From Bufo bufo (Eukaryota > Chordata > Amphibia > Anura > Bufonidae): a stretch of DNA of 64,000 nucleotides. The DNA lies in NCBI RefSeq assembly GCF_905171765.1, contig NC_053389.1, positions 401,622,645 through 401,686,644 on the forward strand. The letters run 5' to 3'. Both the position numbers and the translations under genes were made by a program. Each line of letters opens with the position of its first letter. Position 1 is the stretch's first letter. The notes below the pieces were generated by a model. That model was not told the DNA's origin and made no database searches. It saw only the letters and a program-made list of their open reading frames with translations. Positions 20,529-32,330 of the stretch are shown piece after piece.

Positions 20529-21096
20529 TGAATGTGGGGACAGCTGGAAACCCTCACCTTCACAACATGGGTTCAGTACTATATCACTTATGCTTAGTTG
20601 TATGAAAGATTACTGTCTATAGCCTTTTTTTATGCAAAAGGTTTTTATCCCCTTTAAGATTAGCCACCATGCAGCAAGTCATACCTCATGATGTGCAAAG
20701 ATTCTAATCACCAACATGGCAAAGCAAAACTGTCAGATCAAGGTCTAAAAGATTATGTTATAATATACTGGAATAAAATGTGTTGAACAAAACAGTGAAT
20801 AACTGGCTGCAATAAGTTGATCGCGGACGACCAATGGCTTGATGTCAACCCTTACTAATAAGCTTCAGTTAATATTTAACACATTGGCAATAGCCATTAT
20901 AAATAAAGGGGGTCATAAAGGTTATTTGCACTGCTCCCTGCTCACGCCAGGTCTAAAAACGTGCGCATGGGGTGGGCGGGGAAGGTGACGGGCCGGCAGG
21001 TGGATCCACCGACAGCTATAGGGGTTATTAAGACCAGCGTCAAAACACAGGTTTTAATAAATGACCCTCAAAGAGTGCAAACTGCCGTATGGTGCT
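20529..21096. other. No recognised feature
   Basis: Nothing recognised between the possible LTR and the TTAA MITE. Confidence 0.55.
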
Positions 21097-21545
21097 TTAA
21101 AGGGGTTTTCCCATCACAGACAATGGGGTCATATCGCTAAGATATGCCCCCATTGTCTGATAGGTGCGAGTCCCACCTCTGGGACTCGCACCTACAATGA
21201 GAACGGAGCGGTGAAATGAACGAAGGGCGCACTGCGCATGTGCAGCCGCCCTCCCTTCATTTCTATAGGGCCGCCGAAAATAGCCGAGCCGCGCTCGGCT
21301 AATTCCGTCTGCCCCATAGAAATGAATGGGAGGAGGGGCCGCTTGTGCCTGGTGCACTCCCATTCTATGGGAGCAGCGCTTGGTAGTGGACGGACCCTGG
21401 GAAATCCGGGGGCCTCCAGTCACAGCTCTCCCCGCTCCGTTCTCATTGTCGGTGTGGCTCCCAGAGGTGGGACCCGCACCTATCAGACATTGGGGCATAT
21501 CCTAGCGATATGCCCCCATTGTCTGTGATGGGAATACCCCTTTAA
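21097..21545. mobile_element. TTAA-flanked palindromic MITE
   Basis: TTAA at 21097-21100 and 21542-21545 flank inverted ends AGGGGTTTTCCCATCACAGA and its partner CTGTGATGGGAATACCCCT. Inner arms share GATATGCCCCCATTGTCTG and the motif CACCTMTGGGA near both sides. GC-rich centre, no coding content. Confidence 0.85.
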
Positions 21546-21680
21546 TGGCACAGGTCCATGCCATGGGTAACAGCTGACACTTTGCTGCTATGGCCAGGAT
21601 AATTTTGATCATGGCCATTCTATCCCTCAGATGCAGCTCCCCATGCACAGCAATATTGCAATGTATTATATGTTATAAGT

Positions 21681-21838
21681 CAGGGGTCGGCAACCTCCGG
21701 CACTCCAGCTTTTGTGAAACTACAACTCCCAGCATGCATACTTGCTCTGCTGTTCTCAGAATTCGCATAGTAATGGATGGAGCATGCTGGGAATTGTAGT
21801 TTCACAACAGCTGGAGTGCCGAAGGTTGCTGACCCCTG
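21681..21838. mobile_element. 158-bp hAT MITE with perfect 8-bp TSD
   Basis: TTATAAGT at 21673-21680 is repeated exactly at 21839-21846. The ends CAGGGGTCGGCAACCT and AGGTTGCTGACCCCTG are inverted repeats, extending into GGCACTCCAGCT/AGCTGGAGTGCC and GAAACTACAACTCCCAGCATGC and its partner. Almost the whole element forms a hairpin. Confidence 0.95.
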
Positions 21839-21846
21839 TTATAAGT

Positions 21847-22330
21847 GATCACACGGTGGTACTAAATAACAAAGATTTAATAAAGATCACTGATGGAAAT
21901 CACTGACCATGTGAAAGCAGCCCTCAGTAACTTTCTCCCTCTCTTGCTTCAAACTGTAGCTAGTTCCACCTTTGTACAATCACTACAGTGGTATTCCATT
22001 ACAGCTCCAGGAACTACTGCAAAGGATAGTTGGTGGCTGTGCTGCTCTACCACATGAGCAAACTAAAATTCTTTCTCCTCCAGCAATCTCTACATGGCCC
22101 TGTTCTTTTTATGTCTCCAGGAACTCCACAGGAGGGTAATGTAACCAGTAGTTCCTGCTGCACGTACACAGTGCCATAACAAAGCAATGGGCATAACAAT
22201 CCATATACCATTTCAGAATCTGTGAAATAGATGCACATTACAGTTAAACATACTTATGAAAGAGCATTGCTGCAGATAAAAGCTGGCACTTACTGGCACA
22301 GTAAAATAGAAAATCAATGTAAATCAGTCA
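21847..22330 (-). repeat. Dispersed repeat, copy 2, with upstream flank
   Basis: 22047-22330 is homologous to 16858-17145 (same orientation). Beside it the minus strand reads TTTGCTCATGTGGTAGAGCA, a fair tRNA A-box match. Further downstream on the minus strand (21850-22010) nothing is recognised. Confidence 0.5.
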
Positions 22331-22568
22331 AACAATTCTTTAGGGCACGGACTGTATATATTCCTTGTATAAATTTAATAATAGTAAATAAAACAAAGAA
22401 TGGACATTAATTATATTAAAACACAAAAATACAATTAAAATAAAACCATATAAAATATCCCCTATAGGTACCAATTAAAGAGGCCATAAGATCTTATATG
22501 TTGCAGTTCGCAAATAGTTCATATTTTAGATGAATAGTACAGTATATTGGTGTGTCAATGTCAATTAC
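22331..22568. other. No recognised feature
   Basis: AT-rich, no supported feature before the Penelope-like arm. Confidence 0.5.
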
Positions 22569-24511
22569 ATGGTAAAAAAGGTAGCAGGCACACTCGTATT
22601 TGGGATTGGATAAAATAACTTTATTCTAAATATTTGTATAAAATCTTGTATGTATTGTTACAAGTATGACGTTGAGAAAATAAGAAATAGGTGAGACCTC
22701 CGGACACTCGATGTGTGTACCGGATGGAGTAAAAAGGAAGAATGTGATGTGTGATATAGTAGCTGGTACCAGACTTTAGTGAAAAAACTTGTGGGTTAAG
22801 TCAGTGTAGAAATAGATGATTAAAATTGGAGATAAAAAGAATAAAAATAGGATAAAAATGGAAAAATATTTGATGAATATGGCTATATTAGCCGTATAAC
22901 TTGTAGTGCATCTAGGTGATGTTTGTTGTATAGCGCTTTTCAATAGGATGCAGTGGAGTAGTCGCCTTTCCCAGGGACTATTAGTAGTGGAGTATCCTTT
23001 TTAAATGGAGATATCTCGCTGCGAGGTAGTGTATATCTGGTTATTTATGTATACAGTCACGTATGATTTTGTATATTGTCTTTGCAAGCAGAGTAAATGC
23101 TGCGGAGGAATTGGTGTTCTGAACCTTAGTTCGGCGTCCCGTACTGTCTTAGGTTCAGAGTTCACTTACCCACCAAACAGGGATGTCCTCCGTCGGTGTT
23201 CCAGGCAGGTTCCTCTCGTAGCTCGGCTCTCTGGCTCGCGACGACCCTCGTGGTTTCCAAGCTCGTCTTGCGCGTCTGTTGTGTGACATAATGAGGACAC
23301 GTGACCAGGAGATAGTCAAGTGATCGGGATCCGCCGGGCTGTTTGAGTGAGGCAATTAGGTAAATGGAGAGCTCCTGAACGAGAAGTTCTTAGCTGTAAG
23401 ATATTCCTTGTTTGTTAGCAGTGATCCTCCACACTCTTAAATGCTTTTCAGGACTCCACTTGGTCCCTTCATCAGTAAGTGAAGGACTCTCGTCATCTGC
23501 ATGATATTTATTGAGTAGGCAATCAAGAGTTCAATCAATCAATTGGGGTTAATTTGAGAATTGCATTAGTCTGTGGCAGAAACATGGATGAAAGTAGAGG
23601 CAAGATCTAAGGATATGTTGATCTTGGAAAGGTGGAATGTAAAGATATAAAAAGTATATATGTGTGTGTATATTTCTTTATGGCAGAATAATATGAAGAG
23701 ATATATATATAAGAAATGAGAAACTATAAATAGGTAAATAAATATATATAGAACTAGGTTAATTGGGCAATAAAATAGTCCAAATGGTAGGCGTTATTGT
23801 TCTATCTGATCTAATTATACAATATGTATTCTCCTAAATGAATATCGTACTATAGTTTTCGCCTTATTGAAAATGTGCACGTTTTGTAAGGGAGGGTTCC
23901 AAGTCTTGGGGGGGCTATTGGTCCTATATCCATATGGGTTTATTAAATATCAACACTGGTCCGTATAACAAAAGACCCAGTGGTGATAGATTTATCATTT
24001 TGCTTATAGGCTAGAGTGTATTATTGAAATATGGTGTTAGATGATTAGGTATGTTTGGAACTTGTATTTCTGAGATATATGTGTTTTTTCATTTTTCTGA
24101 GATACATGTGTTTTTTCTTTTTTCTTTCTTCTTTCTTCTTTATTGTGGCACTTGGCTATATGACTGCTTTATAAAGGAGGGTTCCAAATATTGGGGGGGC
24201 TATTAGCCTTATGTCAATACGGGTTTATTAAAGTTTATTGATTGATTGATGATGTTAATCATCTATTTCTACACGGACTTAACCCACAAGTTTTTTCACT
24301 AAAGTCTGGTACCAGCTACTATATAACACATCACATTCTTCCTTTTTACTCCATCCGGTACACACATTGAGTGTCCTGTGGTCTCACCTATTTCTTATTT
24401 TCTCAACATCATACTTGTAACCATACATACAAGATTTTATACAAATATTTAGAATAAAGCTATTTTATCCAATCCCAAATATGAGTGTGCCTGCTACCTT
24501 TTTTTTACCAT
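22569..24511. mobile_element. Penelope-like remnant with about 260-bp inverted terminal arms
   Basis: The left arm 22569-22830 and right arm 24254-24511 are inverted copies. They share GGTAGCAGGCACACTC, ATTTGGGATTGGATAAAATA, CTGGTACCAGACTTTAGTG and CTTAACCCACAAGTTTTTTC. The right end reads as a retroelement 3' end (AGAATAAAGCTATTTTATCC). Inverted 3' ends and a hammerhead-like core between them (minus strand, 23444-23475) fit Penelope-like elements, which often insert with inverted partial repeats. No reverse transcriptase or GIY-YIG frame remains. The class call is an inference. Confidence 0.5.
23444..23475 (-). ncRNA. Hammerhead-ribozyme-like core
   Basis: The minus strand reads CTGATGA, then a stem GGAC/GTCC around an 8-nt loop, then GAAA: the conserved CUGAUGA - helix II - GAAA order. 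I did not find a convincing helix III and cleavage triplet next to it, so self-cleavage is unproven. Confidence 0.3.
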
Positions 24512-24641
24512 ATACTGCACTGCCTTTGACTGGGTGAGTCAAACCAGCAGTTCGTAGGAACCACTTGCAGAGATATTTAAAATTATATATCTGTTGACTA
24601 TGTTACATTAGCTACTTGCGGGGGCCCAGATATAAAAACAA

Positions 24642-24835
24642 TTAAAGGGAACCTGTTACCGGGATTTGATGTATAGAGCTGAGGACATGGGTTGCTAGAT
24701 GGCCGCTAGGACATCCACAATACCCAGTCCCCATAGCTCTGCGTGCTTTTATTATGTAAAAAAATAGATTTGATCCATATGCAAATAAACCTGAGATGTG
24801 TCCTGTACGTGAGATGAGTCCAGCGTGAAGGAGCC
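24642..24835. repeat. Left part of a TTAA MITE
   Basis: It starts TTAAAGGGAACCTGTTACCGG and continues with GTATAGAGCTGAGGACATGG, typical of an amphibian TTAA-type MITE. It is interrupted by the palindrome starting at 24836. Confidence 0.6.
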
Positions 24836-25938
24836 CATTAAGGTGGTGTATGAACCGCATTCACCATAAGGACCTTCTACTGTCATAGGGTCATGTGACT
24901 GTGCCCCCCACCCCATACTGTGCCCCTCACCCCGTACTGTGCCCCCTTACACCCTGCATTGTGCCCTCTTACCACACCCTGTCCAGTGCCCCTAGTCATT
25001 CCGTGTACTGTGCCCTATTATACCCTTTGATCCGGTCATGGTATGGCTGTGTTATCCTGTCACTGTACAGAGGTGTTATCCGGTCAATGTATGGTGGTGG
25101 TATCCAATAACTGGATGGCCATAACTGTATCCCTTTCTCTGCCCACGCCATCCTATTTTAGACCTGGCATGAGCAGGAAAAATATGCAGATCACGATGCT
25201 AAGGACCTTTGCGCCACAATCTGTGTCAGAAATACGCCTAACATAGATGTATTTCTATATAATAAATGACCACCTAATTGTATTATCATTCGGGGGTAGG
25301 GCTAATATCTTTTATATTGAATAGATTCTAGTGTATTATACTGTGCCCTGTATTTCCCGCCGTAATCTCTTGATGCGCGAGCTAGCGCATGCGCAGTTCC
25401 TTCCCTGAGGCTGATGCCAGCACAGGGAAGGAACACTATGAGGACACTGTGCATGCGCTAGCTCATGCATCACGAGATTACGGCGCTCTGGCTTTCTGAC
25501 GTCAGGGAGCAAGGAGGAGATTCTGAGGATGCGGGGCGGTGCGCATCTATGTTAGGCGTATTTCTGACACAGATTGTGGCGCAAAGGTCCTTAGCATCGT
25601 GATCTGCATATTTTTCCTGCTCATGCCAGGTCTAAAATAGGATGGCGTGGGCAGAGAAAGGGATACAGTTATGGCCATCCAGTTATTGGATACCACCACC
25701 ATACATTGACCGGATAACACCTCTGTACAGTGACAGGATAACACAGCCATACCGTGACCGGATCAAAGGGTATAATAGGGCACAGTACACGGAATGACTA
25801 GGAGCACTGGACAGGGTGTGGTAAGAGGGCACAATGCAGGGTGTAAGGGGGCACAGTATGGGGTGGGGGGCACAGTCACATGACCCTATGACAGTAGAAG
25901 GTCCTTATGGTGAATGCGGTTCATACACCACCTTAATG
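24836..25938. repeat. 1.1-kb foldback palindrome, arms about 400 bp, nearly identical
   Basis: 24836-25249 and 25543-25938 are inverted copies. A 67-codon stretch (25043-25246) recurs without a residue change on the opposite strand (25547-25750). The left arm has an extra CTGTGCCCC unit near 24900. The 293-bp spacer (25250-25542) contains a second inverted repeat (GCCGTAATCTC...GAGATTACGGC around GCATGCGC motifs). Outer arm regions are rich in a CTGTGCCC short repeat. No coding content. Confidence 0.95.
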
Positions 25939-25974
25939 AGAGGCAGAGAAGTAAGACAGGGTGTAATTATAATA

Positions 25975-26878
25975 TAGGCATTCACCTGACAGCAAAGAAC
26001 TTTGGATTCTGTGGCTGGAGGTACATTAGGCGGTCACAGGATAAATATATAACTGTCGGCCAGTACAGGCCCCAAAAATTTGCCAATAGGCATCCACCTG
26101 ACAGCAAAGAACTTTGGATACTGTGGATGGAGTAACATTAGGCGGTCACAGGATAAATATGTAACTGTCGGCCAGTACAGGCCCCAAAAATTAGGCAATA
26201 GGCATTCACCTGACAGCAAAGAACTTTGGATTCTGTGGCTGGAGGTACATTAGGCAGTCACAGGATAAAAATGTAACTGTCGGCCAGTACAGGCCCCAAA
26301 AATTAGGCAATAGGAATTCACCTGACAGCAAAGAACTTTGGATTCTGTGGCTTGAGGTACATTAGGCGGTCACAGGATAAATATTTAACTGTCGGCCAGT
26401 ACAGGCCCCAAAAATTAGGCACTGGGCATTCACTTGACAGCAAAGAACTTTGGATTCTGTGGCTGGAGGTACATTAAGCAGTCACAGAATAAATATATAA
26501 CTGTCGGCCAGTACAGGCCCCAAAAATAAAGGCAATAGGAATTCACCTGACAGCAAAGAACTTTAGATTCTGTGGACAGAGGTACATTAGGCGGTCACAG
26601 GATAAATATGTAACTGTCGGCCAGTACAGGCCTCAAAAATTAGCCAATAGGCATTCACCTGACAGCAAAGAACTTTGGGTTCTGTGGCTGGAGATACATT
26701 AGGTGGTCACAGGATAAAAATTTAACTGTTGGCCAGTATAGGCCCCAAAAATTAGCCAATAGGCATTAACCTGACAGCAAAGAACTTTGGATTTTGTGCC
26801 TGGAGGTACATTTAGCGGTCACAGGATAAATATGTAACTGTCGGCCAGTACAGGCCCCAAAAATTAGGCATTCACCTC
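25975..26878. repeat. 112-bp minisatellite, about 8 units
   Basis: CACCTGACAGCAAAGAACTT recurs at 25983, 26095, 26207, 26319, 26431, 26544, 26656 and 26768, each followed by GGTCACAGGATAAA and CTGTCGGCCAGTACAGGCCC. The array starts 37 bp after the palindrome. Confidence 0.97.
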
Positions 26879-26908
26879 ACATAAGAGGCCTTTTATGCGC
26901 TGTATATA

Positions 26909-27827
26909 CAGTATAGACCAAAAGTTAGGACACACCTTCTCATTCAAAGAGTTTTCTTTATTTTCATGACTATGAAGGCATCAAAACTATGAATTAACAC
27001 ATGTGGATTTATATACATAACAAACAAGTGTGAAACAACTGAAAATATGTCATATTCTAGGTTCTTCAAAGTAGCCACCTTTTGCTTTGATTACTGCTTT
27101 GCACACTCTTGGCATTCTCTTGATGAGCTTCAAGAGGTAGTCCCCTGAAATGGTCTTCTAACAGTCTTGAAGGAGTTCCCAGAGATGCTTAGTACTTGTT
27201 GGCCCTTTTGCCTTCACTCTGCGGTCCAGCTCACCCCAAACCATCTCGATTGGGTTCAGGTCCGGTGACTGTGGAGGGCAGGTCATCTGGCGCAGCACCC
27301 CATCACTCTCCTTCATGGTCAAATAGCCCTTACTTTCAAAGTTTTCCCAATTTTTCAGCTGACTGACTGACCTTCATTTCCTAAAGTAATGATGGCCACT
27401 CGTTTTTCTTTACTTAGCTGCTTTTTTCTTGCCATAATACAAATTCTAACAGTCTATTCAGTAGGACTATCAGCTGTGTATCCACCTGACTTCTCCTCAA
27501 CGCAACTGATGGTCCCAACCCCATTTATAAGGCAAGAAATCCCACTTATTAAACCTGACAGGGCACACATGTGAAGTGAAAACCATTTCAGGGGACTACC
27601 TCTTGAAGCTCATCAAGAGAATGCCAAGAGTGTGCAAAGCAGTAATCAAAGCAAAAGGTGGCTACTTTGAAGAACCTAGAATATGACATATTTTCAGTTG
27701 TTTCACACTTGTTTGTTATGTATATAATTCCACATGTGTTAATTCATAGTTATGATGCCTTCATAGTCATGAAAATAAAGAAAACTCTTTGAATGAGAAG
27801 GTGTGTCCAAACTTTTGGTCTGTACTG
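26909..27827 (-). mobile_element. Tc1-like element, internally deleted, long inverted ends
   Basis: TA at 26907-26908 and 27828-27829 flank ends CAGTATAGACCAAAAGTTAGG and, on the other strand, CAGTACAGACCAAAAGTTTGG. Inverted arms extend about 240 bp (to about 27150 and from about 27585). Between them the minus strand keeps only the transposase C-terminus with SPDLNPIEMVWGELDRRV (near 27240), plus non-coding 5' sequence. The catalytic core is deleted, so it can only move in trans, if at all. Confidence 0.9.
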
Positions 27828-27829
27828 TA

Positions 27830-28526
27830 CATAAGGCAAGGACCATTCTTCGTTCTGGGTGGTGGCAGATATGTGTGGGTTGGCATGAGGAAATTCAATT
27901 ACATGTGGTCATCACAGATGTTGAATACCTCCAAGATCCATGCCTCATTCATTTAAAAAAATGTGAGGTAGTCTACACTGTTGTGAGCTAGGCGAGTGCG
28001 CTTATTGGTCACGTTCCCCCTGCTGCGCTGAATGTCCTTTCGGACAGGACACTTGACGAGGGGCAAGCCAAGAGTTCCATGGCAAATTGTGAATTCACAG
28101 ATAAGACAATTGCCCGTCAGAGGGAAGATATTTTCGGGGGGGGGGGGGGGGTATACATAAACCTTTTTCACAGAATACCACCTATTATAAAACGTAGCCT
28201 TTATTATATTTCGTATAAAAACAACCCCACAGATATGAGTCCTCCGAGATACTGGAGGAGACTGTTCTTTAGGTAGAGTTATGGCATTCGATTTGGGACC
28301 TGTCCCTAATGCTCACCCTTTTCTTAGTAGTGCCTGCCTAAGGAACAGAATGGCCGCCCCGATAGGGGCGATCCCGTATTCAGGAACCTCCTATATGCCC
28401 TGGGCTGGCCCTGAAGACAGGTGACACAGGCAGAACCATATGGTATGCCCAATATTAATATATTGTGGCCTATTCTAAGTACAAAAAAATAATAAATTCT
28501 CAGTACACAAGTTGTTATAGTAGATA
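27830..28526. other. No recognised gene; poly-G tract at 28136-28151
   Basis: A 16-base G run at 28136-28151 and a small hairpin GTCCTTTCGGAC near 28030. Near 28490 starts a TCAGTACAC repeat that resumes after the next element. No supported gene. Confidence 0.5.
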
Positions 28527-28530
28527 TTAA

Positions 28531-30540
28531 CCACCTCCCGTCCGCCCATAGGATATAAACGTCCGGGAGGTGGATCTCTATTTCTGAATGGACGTTCCAG
28601 AACGTCCGTTCAGAAACTGCAGCTGCACGCTAATCGTACAGCTGCTGATCGGGTTGCCCGCTGTCAGTGACAGCAGGGCAACCCAGAGAGAAGGCAGGGA
28701 CAGTGCCCAGGTGTCCCTGCCTTCTGTATCGCTGCATACACAGCGCTCACCGAGCGCTGTGTATACAGAGCAGGAAGCGCTGTTCCGGTCTGGCGGTCAT
28801 GTGACCGCCGGGACCGGAGAGTGCAGGAGCTGTGTGAGGTCTTTCAGAGACCTCGATCAGCCCTGCACTGAGGCTGTACAGCACAGTATTATGCTGTACA
28901 GGCTCTCTGGGGGGTGTATTTCTCCTGTAACTGGGGCTACTATGTCAGACCCAGTTACAGGAGAAATCAACAGTCAAAAAAAAAAAGAAAAAGTGAAGTA
29001 AATGTTTCCCAGAGGTCTTGTATGACCTTATGGGGGACGAAAAGTGTCAAATAAAAAAGAAAGTGTTGAAAAAATAAAATAAAAAAAAGGTTTCACATGT
29101 AAAAAAAAAAAACTTCCCCAAGTAAGGGATAAAAAAAATTGTTAAAAATACAAAAAAATATAATAAAATAGACATATTTGGTATTGCCGCGTCCGTAAAA
29201 ACCAGCTCTATAAAAATAGGGTGAACACCATAAAAAATTTAAAAAAACGGTGTCAAAACAAGCAATTTTTGTCACCTTACATCACAAAAAAGTGCAACAC
29301 CAAGTGATCAAAAACGCATGTCCCACAAAATGGTACCAATAAAACCGTCACCTCATCCCGCAAAAAATGAGCCGCTACATAAGAAAATCTCTCAAAAAAT
29401 AAAAAAAACTATAGCTCTCAGAACATGGACACATTAAAATATAATTTTTTTGTTTCAAAAAAGCCATTATTGTGTAAAACTTTACTAAATAAGAAAAAGT
29501 ATACATATTAGGTATTGCCACGTCCGTAACATTCTGCTCTTTAAAAATGTCACTTGACTGAACCCCTCAGGTGAACGCTGTAAAAATAAATAAATAGAAA
29601 CTGTGCTAAAACAACCAATTTTTTGGTCACCTTGCCCCATAAAGTGTTATAATGAATGATCAAAAAATCATATGTACCCAAAAATAGTAGCAATTAAACT
29701 GGCAACTTATCCCCTAGTTTCCAAAATGGGATCACTTCTTGGGAGTTTCTACTGTAAGGGTGCATCAGGGGGCTTCAAATGGGACATGGCATCTAAAAAC
29801 CATGTGGAGTTCCTTTTCTTCTGTGCCCTGCCGTGTGCCCATACAGCAGTTTATGACCACATGTGGGGTGTTTCTGTAATCCACAGAATCTGGGTGATAA
29901 ATATTGAGTTTTGTTTGGCTGTTAACCATCGATGTGTTAAAGAAAAAATTGGATTAAAATGGAAAATCTGCCAAAAAAGTGAAATTTTAAAATTTGATCT
30001 CCATTTTCCTTTAATTCTTGTGGAACGCCTAAAGGGTTAACAAAGTTTGTAAAATTGGTTTTAAGTAACTTGAGGGGTGTAGTTTCTACAATGGGGTCAT
30101 TTATGGAGGTATCCACTATGTAGGCCTCACAAAGTGACTTCAGACCTGAACTAAAAATTTGAAGAATTGCTTCTGAACTAAAAAAATAAAATGACATTTC
30201 CAAAATGATGCCAACATAAAGTAGACATATGGGGAATGTTAAGTAATAAATATTTTATGAGGTATCACTTTCTGTTTTAAAAGCAGAGAAATAGAAATTT
30301 AGAAAATTGCGAATTTTTCAAAATTTTTGGTAAATTTGGGATTTTTTCATAAATAAAGGTGAAATATATTGACTCAAATTTATGACTATCATGAAGTACA
30401 ATGTGTCATGAGAAAACAATCTCTGAATGACTTGGATAAGTAAAGGTGTTCCAAAGTTATTGCCACATAAAGTGAGATATGTCAGTTTTGCAAAATTAGG
30501 CCTGGTCAGGAAGGGGGCAAATGGCCCAGATGGCAAGTGG
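28531..30540. mobile_element. 2.0-kb non-coding TTAA-flanked element
   Basis: TTAA at 28527-28530 and 30541-30544 flank imperfect inverted ends CCACCTCCCGTCCGCCC and, on the other strand, CCACTTGCCATCTGGGCC. Joining the flanks gives GATATTAAATAGATGCTG, which matches the neighbouring repeat GATATCAAATAAATGCTG (30626-30643), so insertion at TTAA is clear. It contains TTGGTATTGCCGCGTCCGTA (about 29180), repeated near 29510, and GGGGTGTAGTTTCTACAATG. TTAA targets fit piggyBac or Kolobok superfamilies. No transposase. Confidence 0.85.
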
Positions 30541-30740
30541 TTAAATAGATGCTGAATACACAATGTCGTTCTTCTAGATACAAAAATAATGATGATCAGT
30601 ACACACGGTTATCATTAAAGATATCAAATAAATGCTGAGTACACAGTATCATTCTGATGCTCAGTACACACGGTTATCATTATAGATATCAAGTAAATGC
30701 TGAGTACATAGTATCATTCTCCTCAAGTATGCAATAGAAA
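30541..30740. repeat. About 80-bp local repeats interrupted by the TTAA element
   Basis: GCTGAGTACACAGTATCATT and CAGTACACACGGTTATCATT recur at about 30570-30720, and a related unit lies before the insertion at 28490-28530. Confidence 0.7.
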
Positions 30741-31131
30741 ATATAGTTATCATCCAGTGGATGCCAAGTACTCTGTTCGCCAGTTTAAATACAATGATAT
30801 AGGTGCCTAAGCCATTACAGTTGGCCCCTAAAACCCACAACAATAATTTGGGCTCTTCAGTGGACACCTAATCCAGTATCCCAATAGGCATCATATAAAA
30901 ATCAATTATCTCACTAATGACAATGATGGATTTGTCATTTTCAGCAAACACTTCTAACAATAAACCATATATCCAGTCGGACATATGGACCAAAACATGC
31001 CCCTCCACAACAGTATTGGTAAATAAGATTCAGGAAAATGTGGTGCATAAATGATATTGCACCATAGTAATATGTCGATGGTACTTGCGTGCCCCGGAAT
31101 ATATGATCAAAATGATCTCATGGGGTAACTG
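30741..31131. other. No recognised feature
   Basis: No supported gene or repeat. Confidence 0.5.
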
Positions 31132-31281
31132 ATGAATATGGTTACCACATTAGTCCGGCCGCATTGCTGATAGTCTGCATCCATGCCTCATTGGATTAAA
31201 GATGACCTCATCTTTAATCCAATGAGGCACGGATGCAGACTATCGGCAATGCGGCCGGACTAATGTGGTAACCATATTCAT
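31132..31281. repeat. Near-perfect 74-bp-arm hairpin
   Basis: Left arm 31132-31205, 2-base centre, right arm 31208-31281. Only two arm mismatches are visible (ATTGCTGAT against ATTGCCGAT, and CCATGCC against CCGTGCC). The arms contain TCCGGCCGCATTGC and TCATTGGATTAAAGATGA. No coding content. Confidence 0.95.
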
Positions 31282-31344
31282 TATACAGCTCTGGCATTCA
31301 AGCAATTTGTTCTTGTTATTGGGGTTCAAGTGCTGTCTTGTAAA

Positions 31345-32010
31345 GCCTTTAGTGGCTTATATCTGTGGAAAAAGAAAAATATATACACATTTCACTTCTG
31401 CAGTTATTTGTGTTGAAAGAGTTTAGTGGCCTATTTCAGTACAAAAAGGAGAAATATATATGCATTTCACTTCTGCAGTTATGTGGTGAAAGCATTCAGT
31501 GTCCGATTTCAGTACAAAAAGGAAAAAAATATACACATTTCACTTCTGCAGTTATATGTGGTGAAAGTGTTCAGTGTCCTATTTCAGTACAAAAAGGAGA
31601 AAAATATATTCTCAGTTCACTTCTGCAGTTATATGTTTTGAAAGCGTTTATTGGCCTATTTCTGTACGAAAGTAAAATATATACCAACTTCACTGGTGCA
31701 TTTATTTCAGCTGAAATTGTTTACTGGCCTATTTCAGAACAGAAAGAAAAAAATATACGCACTTTACTGGTGCATTTATTTCTGCTAAAAGCATTTAGTG
31801 GCCTATTTCAGTACAAAAAGAAAAACACATTCTCAGTTCACGTAGGCGGTAATATGTGTTCAAAGCGTTTAGTGGATTAGTTCAGTACAAAAAGAAAAAT
31901 ATATTCTCAGTTCACGTCGGCGGTTATATGTGTTGAAAGCATTTAGTGGCCTATTTCAGTGCAAAAAGAAAAATATATTCTCAGTTCACGTCGGCGGTTA
32001 TATGTGTTGA
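31345..32010. repeat. About 75-bp minisatellite, about 9 units
   Basis: Units share GTGGCCTATTTCAGTACAAA, AATATA(T/C)NC and CACTTCTGCAGTTATATG. Spacing is 73-77 bp. Later units change to CACGTCGGCGGTTATATG. An open frame runs through it only because of the repeat. Confidence 0.9.
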
Positions 32011-32141
32011 AAGCATAGCTGGGAGTCAGCAGGGTGGAAGCAAAACGTGCCCAGGGTTGACCACCTGCTTCACAGAAGCCTATCTGCCCGGGAAGTAGTG
32101 GTGCAGGGGTTCACGGAAGCAGCAGTGGTAGCAGTCAGTCA

Positions 32142-32330
32142 GTGCAGACTGTTGGGGGGAAAATCACCTACTTGGCAGTGTGGCAGTTTTTTGTTATGCC
32201 GCCGGAGGAGGTTAACAAGGCCATATGTAGAATATGTGGGCAGAAGGTGAAGCAAGGCCAGGGTGCCAATGTTGGCACCACAGCCCTGCGTCAACATATG
32301 CAGCGTCACCATATGTGGTATCCTGATGCT
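32142..32330 (+). pseudogene. BED-type zinc finger scrap
   Basis: The frame reads VWQFF near its start, then CRIC (Cys at residues 29 and 32), then GTTALRQHMQRHH (His at about 52 and 56/57). The spacing Cys-x2-Cys ... His-x3/4-His and the aromatic VWQFF match the BED DNA-binding finger found at the N-terminus of hAT transposases and ZBED proteins. Immediately afterwards the frame enters the CTG-rich minisatellite at 32325, so no catalytic domain follows. The finger keeps all expected metal ligands, so it was not long under decay, but the protein is incomplete. It is best read as a transposase N-terminus captured in a non-autonomous element. Confidence 0.7.

Noticed and set aside
28588..29001. 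137-codon open frame in the TTAA element
   Set aside because: GC-rich element end with palindromes; no domain and not kept in the other family members.
31365..31880. 171-codon open frame
   Set aside because: It is a read-through of the 75-bp minisatellite with repeated residues and no domain.
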